From positions 1 through 6,335 of the forward strand of contig JAAZON010000651.1 in assembly GCA_012797725.1 (NCBI GenBank): DNA of 6,335 bases. The letters run 5' to 3'. A program made the position numbers and the translations under genes. The notes under the pieces were generated by a model, which worked only from the letters and a program-made list of their open reading frames with translations, had not been told where the DNA came from and ran no database searches. Each line of letters begins with the position of its first letter. The stretch's first letter is position 1. This DNA is from SAR324 cluster bacterium (GTDB lineage: Bacteria; Bdellovibrionota; UBA2361; JAAZON01). Shown in pieces: positions 1 to 6,293 of this stretch.

Positions 1-1
1 G

Positions 2-244
2 GTCCCTCCACCGCCACCACCTGCAAAACCACAAGCATCTGGCTATAAAACTGATTTAGTGAAAATTGAGCCCAATGAATTGCAGGACCTAAATGACATC
101 TTGGGAGATATCCGAAACGCAGCGGGAAGTCATGACTTGATTTTTCTGATTCAACTGCAGATTGAAGGCAAAATCCCAATTGAAGTTAAGGAAAAGCTGA
201 ACCAACTACTAGCAAAAGTGAGTGATCAAATCATTTTTCAGTAA
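2..244 (+). CDS. C-terminal fragment of a protein with a polyproline linker (5'-truncated by window edge)
   Basis: The frame is open from base 2 to the TAA at 242-244, giving about 80 residues. A GTG at 59 could be read as a start, but it has no clear ribosome-binding site and the frame continues upstream without a stop, so this is the tail of a longer protein. The visible part begins with a valine and six prolines, then a short Ala/Lys/Gln/Ser linker (roughly residues 8-18). A compact tail follows, with predicted helix (NELQDLNDIL), strand (LIFLIQLQIEGKIP) and helix (VKEKLNQLLAKV). A proline-rich linker before a small alpha/beta tail that reads 'lei-G-iP-ev' recalls the C-termini of large DUF499-type predicted ATPases of defence islands; that is recollection of a pattern and weak. 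The next gene starts 80 bp downstream on the same strand, so co-transcription is likely. Coding status is confident; family is not. Confidence 0.75.
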   Translation, partial: VPPPPPPAKPQASGYKTDLVKIEPNELQDLNDILGDIRNAAGSHDLIFLIQLQIEGKIPIEVKEKLNQLLAKVSDQIIFQ

Positions 245-263
245 GATAGTCTACTGAATTCCT

Positions 264-268
264 GGAGG
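264..268 (+). promoter_or_regulatory. Shine-Dalgarno-like GGAGG without a matching start codon
   Basis: A perfect GGAGG lies 57 bp before the ATG at 325, too far to serve it. No ATG or GTG follows at usable spacing. A TTG at 282 would open only nine codons before the TAA at 309-311. It may be chance, a relic of an older start, or a tiny leader peptide. The real ribosome-binding site for the 554-aa gene is the GGAG at 313-316. Confidence 0.25.
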
Positions 269-312
269 ATATAAGTAGGTTTTGTCTGGTAATTGGCTTC
301 AAGAAACATAAT

Positions 313-316
313 GGAG
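313..316 (+). promoter_or_regulatory. Ribosome-binding site of the 554-aa gene
   Basis: GGAG sits 8 nt before the ATG at 325. That frame is open back to a TAG at 247-249, but contains no ATG, GTG or TTG before 325. The site and the lack of alternatives together fix the start. Confidence 0.7.
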
Positions 317-324
317 AGCAAATC

Positions 325-1989
325 ATGAGCTTGCCTCAATGGACAAGTGAAATCATCGAGGTAACCAAAGTTGGAGAAGACCAACTGGGGCTCGAAGGTG
401 CAGCTCAAGGATATCAGCAATTGATTCTCCCTGGCATCACGACTGTTACTGACCACGCGCGTTATTATAGTTTTTATGCATGGATTATCTATAGGTATCT
501 ATTTGATAGAAAAAGCAGTAGATTACTTGCAAGTTTTCGGGGTCAATTCTACAGTCATCACGAAGTAGCGTTAATCCTGTCTGCCTTTTTACATCACTTG
601 GATCGTCCTATTTCTGGGGTTACTGGAAGTGGAATTAATAACCGAACCGTGAAAAGGCTCTGGGGAAAAAAGGATCCTACCTCTTTAGACCAGGATTATT
701 TCCAGAATAAAGAAGGAGGGTTTGGACAATACTACAGAATAGCTATGCAAACGATGGGAATTATAGAAATCCCAGAAGATAATCGGTTAGTCTATTATCT
801 GACTGACCGTGGGAAAGATCTTGCAGAGGCGTATCAAGAATCCATATCAGACACACAGTATTATAAATCCCTTGAAGAATGCGGCCAACTAAAAAGCTTA
901 TCTAGAGAAGACGCATCAGAGTATGGCGAAGTTGGCTGCATTTGTCCAGAAGCTCTAAGTAGAGGTAAGGATCGGATTAAGCTTCTTGATGCTTTCTTTC
1001 GGATGGATGAACCTCAAGGATTTTCAAATAACCACGTCCGTAGACGTAATTCATTGGGCGTGGTTTTAGATTTAGTTCACCAAGCAGATGGGCAATTTCG
1101 TCGTGAACGACTCAGACCTGCTTTGTACATCAGAGAGTTTTCAGCTGGGTTGAAATATTCACCTGCTAATGAAATTGTTGACTGGGTAAAAAGATGGCAA
1201 TTGGTTGAAGTGCGTCATATGTATTCTTTTGGTTTCCAATGCCTTTGGGCGGCATTTCTACTTGAATTACGCGACCATAGTGAAATTGGTAGAGATGAAT
1301 GGCAAGCCTGGATAACAAATCAATTGAAGGAGAAAGGTTGGGACATATCTCTTAAGAAACTCTCAGAAAAACTATGCGCCAAAGCAGGGATATCCGGAAA
1401 TTTCGATGAGTTATTGGAGAAGACCCATCAAATATTCGGATTGCAATCCGGTTTAGATGAGTATTCACTATACCAGAAAGCAATCCGCAGACAAACTAAT
1501 AGTGCTTTCCTGTTTCAGACGGGAGTATGTATTCTTTTGCAGATTTATTTGAGGTTTTTCCCTGACTATAAATCACAAGATCCACTTTGGCTAGAAATCG
1601 CGACAAGAGATCGCCTCCCTATGAACAGATACTTCACAAATGTTGAAAGAAAACTTCAAAATACAGACTTTTCAACATTTGATTGGGTAAATTGGGTTTT
1701 TCAGGAATACATCTTCGAACAACATGAAATGGTCGCTTTAGAAAAACTAAGAAATCAATGGTACGACACATTCAAATTTTATTATGATGAAGGGATCTTC
1801 CGTTGGCCAACTGGGAAAAATGGTTACACAGAACCAATCCGATTAGCTGCCAACAGATTGAATAACTGCATATCAATATTGGAGGATCTGGGTCTACTTA
1901 TTGAAAATCCTGATGGCTTCCTCTCTTTATCCGCAGATGGGATAAGTTATTACCACCAAGTATTAAAAGCATTAGAAGATGCCAATTAA
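325..1989 (+). CDS. 554-aa protein of unrecognised family, winged-helix-like segments, coupled to PLD protein
   Basis: I do not recognise a named family. Residues 35-59 form a dense motif containing LPGITTVTDHARYYSFYAW, with many aromatic and Gly/Pro residues; such spacing usually marks a conserved domain. Residues about 132-170 read like a winged helix: GFGQYYRIAMQTMGII, then charged residues, then LVYYLTDRGKDLAEAY, the typical 'lT-x-x-G' wing. A second such segment lies near the C-terminus, where RLNNCISILEDLGLL is followed by GFLSLSADG. The middle (about 215-420) looks helical, with a CICPEAL motif (Cys205, Cys207) before it. No signal peptide or membrane helix is apparent, so it is probably cytoplasmic. 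Its stop overlaps the next gene's start by 11 bp, implying translational coupling and a functional link with the PLD protein. I infer a DNA-binding or adaptor subunit; no catalytic motif was found. Confidence 0.85.
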   Translation: MSLPQWTSEIIEVTKVGEDQLGLEGAAQGYQQLILPGITTVTDHARYYSFYAWIIYRYLFDRKSSRLLASFRGQFYSHHEVALILSAFLHHLDRPISGVTGSGINNRTVKRLWGKKDPTSLDQDYFQNKEGGFGQYYRIAMQTMGIIEIPEDNRLVYYLTDRGKDLAEAYQESISDTQYYKSLEECGQLKSLSREDASEYGEVGCICPEALSRGKDRIKLLDAFFRMDEPQGFSNNHVRRRNSLGVVLDLVHQADGQFRRERLRPALYIREFSAGLKYSPANEIVDWVKRWQLVEVRHMYSFGFQCLWAAFLLELRDHSEIGRDEWQAWITNQLKEKGWDISLKKLSEKLCAKAGISGNFDELLEKTHQIFGLQSGLDEYSLYQKAIRRQTNSAFLFQTGVCILLQIYLRFFPDYKSQDPLWLEIATRDRLPMNRYFTNVERKLQNTDFSTFDWVNWVFQEYIFEQHEMVALEKLRNQWYDTFKFYYDEGIFRWPTGKNGYTEPIRLAANRLNNCISILEDLGLLIENPDGFLSLSADGISYYHQVLKALEDAN

Positions 1990-4675
1990 CCTGAAATCAA
2001 TCATTGAAGATGAATCAGCAATAAAGTCCGGAAGATTTTCAGGAGCAATATTCCTGACTTACACCCTCAATCTCGCCTTTTTCGAACAGATCATCATTCC
2101 TGCTTTGGAGCAAGCCGGGTGTTCTAATGTTGTAATAATCGCCGATCCAGATGGATACAATGACGCATTAGAAAGGGGATTAAAAAACATATCCTATGCA
2201 GGACTTCGTTATATAAATACGCCCTTTCCCAGGAAAGGATATGGTGTCCAACACATCAAGATGCTATTGATGGTTGGTCCTGAGCGGGGACGACTCCTTA
2301 TAGGCAGTGGAAATTTGACCTTGCATGGTTATAGTAAAAACCTGGAAATATTTACACATTTTGAGTTTGATAAAAACAACCCTGAACCAGAATCACAACT
2401 TGCTTTTCATGAGGCGTGGAATCTACTAAGTCAAATGATAAAGAACGAGGTCTTTTCAGACACAACCGTTAATCATATCAATGCGATCTCAGAAAATGTG
2501 GATTGGTTAAATTATCAACCAGCAGACCTCTTGGAATTCCAAATTTGGCACAATTATGAACATTCGATTTGGTCACAATTCATGAATTGGCGTGAAAGAG
2601 CTGGTTTATCGGGTGAGACTACAAAAACCTTGCGAGTGTTTTCACCTTATTACGATTCTGATTGCGGAATGTTGATTAAATTTCAAAAAAACCTATTACC
2701 TAGTCAAGTTGATCTTTACTTTAGTCAAAAAAACACAACTTTGGATGGATCTAAGCTACAAGAAAATTGGCCTGAAGGATTGCCAATACCAAACCTATTC
2801 GACATCATGGAGACACAAGAAAACATCAGTCAGAGATTACTTCACGCAAAAATCGTTGTAGGAATTGAGGATTCTGGATCCTGGTGTATCTCCGGTAGTG
2901 CGAACATGACAAGAGCAGCTCTCGCTAGAACCTATCATGATGGTTCAAATTTGGAGATGGTAAATTTTCACTGGTCACCGGACCCCACTGCTTTTGATTA
3001 TTTGCTTGAGAAACCAGGTATTATCACGCCCATAGATGTAAACGTGCTCCAACCGACGAGAGAAAATGATGTATCAGAAAAACCACAAAGAGTTTTTCAA
3101 AATTCAATTACATTAGCAGAATTGACTTGTCAAAACGATAAACTTACTGGTCAACTTAGCAGCCTTCCAGAAGGTGCTAGGAAAGAAGGGCAAATTCACT
3201 TTCTTCGCTCAGATGAAAGGATGGAAATAGAAATCTCGCAGGACCTTCGTTTTCTTTTACCCTATAAAGCAGAAGGCGGTTCTTGTGAAGCAGCCTTAAT
3301 AAAAGGAGACGGTTTTGAATCCTTACCCCGATGGATAGATTTCACTTCACGCTTACAGGAATATGGAGCTCGACCGTACCAAGCAAGAATACAAACCAAG
3401 ATAGACACGGTCTTTGGAGCAGAATCCCTATTACACGAACTAATGGATTATCTTTGGGGAAGAACGAGTCAGAAACAAAACGATAATTCGTGGGGCAAAC
3501 GACCGAAACGTTATGAACCTCACATTAATCAATCCTCATTTGAGGATAAACCAATACCAGAAGCAGAGGAGTTTATTGTTCCGGAAAGAGATGCAACTGG
3601 AAGAATTCTCGTTGACCCATATACCCGGAATCCGTACGATCAAAGTACTTATAGTCTCCGTAATCTCTTATCACTAGCCTTGATTAGATTGACTCAACCT
3701 TCTTCAACTCCAACTGAACACTTGTCTGAAGATGATGCAAATTCATGTGAAAAAAGGGAATCCCCAGACAAAGATGAGCAGGAGCTTCAAGCCAAAGTCA
3801 GGCAAAGATTATGCAGTTATTTGGTCAATTATTGCGAACGATACGCTCAGCGATTATGTGATTCAGATTTCATTGGCCAAATATCACCAATTTTCTTATT
3901 AGAAAACCACTTAACTTTATCCCGAGTTTTATCGGAATTCTTGACCCATGTAGAAGAATTTTCGACCGAAATTTTCACTCACTGTTATTGGAAAATATGG
4001 GCACCCTTGGTTTGGCCTTCCATCATTGGAATGGAATCAAAATCAAGTTGGGAATTATTAAGTGAGAATCATTTGGTTGATGATTTCATTTCAGCATGGA
4101 ATCAACTTAATGTATCTGGTAACTTAGTCGTTATGACCAGTCAAGCATTTAATGAACCGCCTCCCTGGTCTACTGGTCTTTCCAAACCTGAACTAACTGC
4201 TGACTACTTAGCGATAAGTAAATTGATCTCCATTTTTAAAGAAAAAATCGGCATTAAAAAATTGGACGAAACTGTTATTACAAAATTAGGAATTAATCAA
4301 ATTCAATGGGATGAGAGCAAGCGAATATTTAAAAAAATTGCTAACTATAAAACCCCAATCAAAGAACGACTCACACCATTATTAGACTGGATAAAGTTAA
4401 CTGATCAAGGACAAAAAATTCCTTTATCGCTAATAGAGTTGATAAAGAACAACGGATTGGTAGACGAACTGGAATCGTATAACCAACGTCCAAGGCCTGT
4501 TTATGCCATCGATACTAACCCAGATGAAGATGGCGAAATCTATTGTTCACATTGTTTCGGAGCCATTACTAGTAAATCAATAAATGCAATACAGAACGGA
4601 AAACTAGTCTTGTGTAGCATAAATGCGGATGCATGGTTGTACAAGGAAGAAGAATTGCCACCAAATATTTCTTAA
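1979..4675 (+). CDS. 898-aa PLD-superfamily protein with two Tdp1-like HKN active-site motifs
   Basis: Two PLD half-sites are visible. The first has H92-x-K94, then GSGNLT with N112 and a downstream NLE (Glu123). The second has H289-x-K291, then GSANMT with N309 and a downstream NLE (Glu326). In PLD enzymes the two histidines act as nucleophile and general acid on phosphodiesters. The aspartate of the classic HxKx4D motif is missing in both (Val99, Ile296), as in tyrosyl-DNA phosphodiesterases; the first half-site, HIKMLLM...GSGN, particularly resembles Tdp1. After the PLD core (about 1-350) come a probable beta-rich section (about 375-460), a polar acidic linker (about 573-601) and a helical region, ending in a tail with C856, C859 and C879 that could bind metal. 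No secretion signal is seen. The ATG at 1979 lies inside the preceding gene with only a weak purine-rich upstream stretch, so translation is probably coupled. Substrate is unknown; nucleic acid is more likely than lipid given the context. Confidence 0.9.
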   Translation: MPINLKSIIEDESAIKSGRFSGAIFLTYTLNLAFFEQIIIPALEQAGCSNVVIIADPDGYNDALERGLKNISYAGLRYINTPFPRKGYGVQHIKMLLMVGPERGRLLIGSGNLTLHGYSKNLEIFTHFEFDKNNPEPESQLAFHEAWNLLSQMIKNEVFSDTTVNHINAISENVDWLNYQPADLLEFQIWHNYEHSIWSQFMNWRERAGLSGETTKTLRVFSPYYDSDCGMLIKFQKNLLPSQVDLYFSQKNTTLDGSKLQENWPEGLPIPNLFDIMETQENISQRLLHAKIVVGIEDSGSWCISGSANMTRAALARTYHDGSNLEMVNFHWSPDPTAFDYLLEKPGIITPIDVNVLQPTRENDVSEKPQRVFQNSITLAELTCQNDKLTGQLSSLPEGARKEGQIHFLRSDERMEIEISQDLRFLLPYKAEGGSCEAALIKGDGFESLPRWIDFTSRLQEYGARPYQARIQTKIDTVFGAESLLHELMDYLWGRTSQKQNDNSWGKRPKRYEPHINQSSFEDKPIPEAEEFIVPERDATGRILVDPYTRNPYDQSTYSLRNLLSLALIRLTQPSSTPTEHLSEDDANSCEKRESPDKDEQELQAKVRQRLCSYLVNYCERYAQRLCDSDFIGQISPIFLLENHLTLSRVLSEFLTHVEEFSTEIFTHCYWKIWAPLVWPSIIGMESKSSWELLSENHLVDDFISAWNQLNVSGNLVVMTSQAFNEPPPWSTGLSKPELTADYLAISKLISIFKEKIGIKKLDETVITKLGINQIQWDESKRIFKKIANYKTPIKERLTPLLDWIKLTDQGQKIPLSLIELIKNNGLVDELESYNQRPRPVYAIDTNPDEDGEIYCSHCFGAITSKSINAIQNGKLVLCSINADAWLYKEEELPPNIS

Positions 4676-4685
4676 GAATGTGAAG

Positions 4686-4758
4686 AAGCATGGATATGGA
4701 AAAATGCTTGATACCTGACACCTATTTTTCCAACTTACATGCTTGTCGCAATTTTTTT
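4686..4758 (+). terminator. Possible terminator after the PLD gene
   Basis: AAGCATG at 4686-4692 is complementary to CATGCTT at 4738-4744, and six bases later comes a run of seven T (4752-4758). The 45-nt loop is long for an intrinsic terminator. An inner ATGCTT (4704-4709) can pair with the same 5' arm using a 12-nt loop, so two mutually exclusive hairpins are possible. The position directly after the operon stop fits termination; the imperfect geometry keeps confidence low. Confidence 0.3.
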
Positions 4759-4850
4759 GGGTGAACTACAATAAACAGCCAATGTTCTTGTGGTACGTTA
4801 ATTCATTTACTTTGAAATGGTAAGTAGTTTAATCCATAGGTATTCTGCCA

Positions 4851-4870
4851 TTTTGTGTAATCGCACAAAA
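4851..4870. repeat. Perfect inverted repeat, operator-like
   Basis: TTTTGTG and CACAAAA are exact reverse complements around a six-base centre (TAATCG). The TGTG-N6-CACA core looks like a homodimer binding site but its spacing is two bases short of the CRP consensus. The adjoining GTGTAA (4855-4860) also matches TTACAC (4873-4878), so an alternative pairing exists. It lies about 235 bp before the 332-aa start, far for a simple repressor site. Confidence 0.35.
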
Positions 4871-5087
4871 ATTTACACCTCTCTAAATAAAGAGGATATC
4901 AAATCTTCTTGTCTGAAAACAAGTCCGAGTTATCTCACATCTGCCCTGCCCTGATAGTGAATTGAGCCGACAAAGGTTAACAAGTTCTGCTGGGTAGATA
5001 ATTCAAGGTTGTGATGGTATAGATAAAATAACTTAAGTTGATATTATTAACAGCAGATATTGATAAGATAATCGACACAGTCAATTT

Positions 5088-5092
5088 GGAGG
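5088..5092 (+). promoter_or_regulatory. Ribosome-binding site of the 332-aa gene
   Basis: A perfect GGAGG lies 12 nt before the ATG at 5105. The spacing is slightly long but no better start codon lies closer in this frame, so it supports the chosen start. Confidence 0.65.
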
Positions 5093-5104
5093 AATACTAA
5101 GTAT

Positions 5105-6103
5105 ATGAATGCATTAAATCTGATAAAAACCTTAGACTATTGTCGATCGAGATTACCTCTTTCTACTGCAGAGGACGATTTTCGATTTGTAAGCATCCCT
5201 CTAGCGACTTTGAAGGCGGTCAGTTCCATTGGGACCAAGACCCCTTTACTGACGCAGGTTATAGATTTTTATTACGATAATTTTGTTTCGCGAGATGACT
5301 CAGAAAACTCTCATTATTTTAGAAAAACAGGTGAAGTTTGTGTCAGTGATTTCATAAATTTTTTTGCAGATCGTGGAATTGAACAAATGTCTTCTGCAGA
5401 ATTTAAGCAAGAAGTTCCTAGTTTGCCCGAGCAGGCCATTAATGCTTATGTGTTTTGTAGAATCTTACGATCTTACGATGTGGAATATTCATCTGACCTA
5501 AACAAAATTGTTGGAAATAAATTTTTTGAGAAACAAATTCGAAATATTCCCGGTCAACGAAATGGCAACTCACTAAAATTTTTTTACATGTATACGGGTA
5601 TTGAATATTCTCTGCCAGCTCGAGAATTGAGAAAATTCATCTTCTCTGCAACAAACAAGAATTTGGGAATTAGCGATTGCACTGAATTAATTGGACACGT
5701 TGCCAAGACACTAAGAATTCATAACACGGAATTCACGCATGAGCTACTTGAAAAGCTTATCTGGTCTTACCAACTGGCACAGAAGAAATTACATATTGTT
5801 TGGCAAGAATGTGATCGGATTCCTCTCGGTCATGGAGTGTATTTATACGATAAGAAGCGAAGAGACTCTAGCATGTATGGCAGCGATGTGGTGGCATCAA
5901 TTGAAGGTTACTCATTTGAAAAATGTCTATCCCGTGGAGATAAACTTCCTCTGAAAGGCTATTGTATTGAACCGGACGAAATTACGACACTTGAAATGAT
6001 TGATGAGATGAAATTCGTAATAGAAGAACTGATGAAAATAGAAATGCCCCGTCCCAACTCAGAAATAATTTCCAATAGGATTTTTTCGGACCTGGGCTGT
6101 TAA
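5105..6103 (+). CDS. 332-aa protein with HhH/DNA-glycosylase-like central region
   Basis: The family is not certain. The centre (about 105-222) follows a layout I associate with HhH-GPD-like proteins: a helix with NAYVFCRIL, then IRNIPGQRNGNSLKFFYMYTG (145-165, with P149-G150-Q151 and G154), then P171-R173 and a closing helix with KLIWSYQ (Trp220). The 'PGQ-x-x-G-xxxx-YF-x-M-x-x-G-...-P-x-R' pattern is typical of a group of uncharacterised HhH-fold proteins; a Lys-Pro-Asp preceding the Arg in relatives appears here as SLPARE, so the motif is degenerate. I do not see a glycosylase catalytic Asp in the expected place, so DNA binding without catalysis is as likely as enzyme activity. Residues 223-332 are probably a separate C-terminal domain with a helical end (296-312). 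The gene has its own leader and ribosome-binding site, sits next to the island end, and is not an integrase: no tyrosine-recombinase R...HxxR...Y signature is visible. Confidence 0.8.
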   Translation: MNALNLIKTLDYCRSRLPLSTAEDDFRFVSIPLATLKAVSSIGTKTPLLTQVIDFYYDNFVSRDDSENSHYFRKTGEVCVSDFINFFADRGIEQMSSAEFKQEVPSLPEQAINAYVFCRILRSYDVEYSSDLNKIVGNKFFEKQIRNIPGQRNGNSLKFFYMYTGIEYSLPARELRKFIFSATNKNLGISDCTELIGHVAKTLRIHNTEFTHELLEKLIWSYQLAQKKLHIVWQECDRIPLGHGVYLYDKKRRDSSMYGSDVVASIEGYSFEKCLSRGDKLPLKGYCIEPDEITTLEMIDEMKFVIEELMKIEMPRPNSEIISNRIFSDLGC

Positions 6104-6160
6104 CTATTTTTTTATTGACCGTAGAAACCAGCAAACTGTGGAAGCAGATACAATTTGAGG

Positions 6161-6182
6161 TTACTGCAACCTTACTGCAACC
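6161..6182 (+). repeat. Perfect tandem repeat, 2 x 11 bp
   Basis: TTACTGCAACC occurs twice head to tail with no mismatch. With the two preceding G's, the first copy also forms a small inverted repeat (GGTT / AACC around ACTGC). It ends about 110 bp before the tRNA fragment, a distance seen for integrase arm-type sites, but no protein is assigned. Confidence 0.6.
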
Positions 6183-6228
6183 GGGATGAAATACTTATAC
6201 AGAATATACTAAATAAACAAGATGACCG

Positions 6229-6268
6229 CTATATATGGGGGTTATTGAAACTTATTAACTCTATATAT
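6229..6268 (+). repeat. Octamer CTATATAT repeated 32 bp apart
   Basis: The octamer occurs at 6229-6236 and 6261-6268, start to start 32 bp (about three helical turns). Low sequence complexity makes chance plausible, but the regular spacing beside the attachment site is worth recording. Confidence 0.35.
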
Positions 6269-6293
6269 ACGTGTTCCATAGAAACAGGCACTT

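Larger units (their letters stand above)
4676..5104 (+). other. 429-bp intergenic region without a credible gene
   Basis: All frames carry frequent stops; the longest visible reading from an ATG (4690-4764) is only 24 codons. Visible structure: a possible terminator (4686-4758), a perfect short palindrome (4851-4870), a CCTCT/AGAGG pair (4878-4882 with 4891-4895), and a CTTGT/ACAAG pair (4908-4912 with 4919-4923). The last 100 bp are AT-rich and lead into the ribosome-binding site of the 332-aa gene, so its promoter is probably here. The length and separate signals suggest the 332-aa gene is transcribed independently of the PLD operon. I see no tRNA, CRISPR or transposase remnant. Confidence 0.6.
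6104..6293 (+). other. 190-bp non-coding segment between last gene and tRNA fragment
   Basis: This contains no gene. It begins with a run of seven T (6107-6113) four bases after the TAA, without a convincing hairpin before it. It then holds the 11-bp tandem repeat (6161-6182) and a repeated CTATATAT (6229-6236, 6261-6268). It is very AT-rich up to the abrupt switch to GC-rich tRNA sequence. Repeats next to an attachment site are often recombinase or excisionase binding sites, which is my inference here. Confidence 0.5.

Noticed and set aside
59..244. Stand-alone 61-aa gene starting at GTG 59
   Set aside because: The same frame is open to the window edge with a proline-rich linker before it, and no good ribosome-binding site precedes the GTG.
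238..456. 72-aa reverse-strand reading frame
   Set aside because: It overlaps the well-supported 554-aa gene start and the end of the upstream gene, and has no recognisable ribosome-binding site or motif; it is a shadow frame.
4690..4764. 24-codon reading frame after the PLD gene
   Set aside because: Too short, only a weak purine stretch upstream, and it coincides with a likely terminator structure.
5038..5072. Sigma-70-like promoter, TTGATA with TAAGAT or GATAAT downstream
   Set aside because: The boxes resemble consensus but the spacers are 20 and 23 bp, too long for a confident call in AT-rich DNA. The promoter probably lies near here but cannot be placed.
5739..5954. 71-aa + strand frame inside the 332-aa gene
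   Set aside because: It lies entirely within a supported gene in another frame and its translation shows no domain-like pattern.
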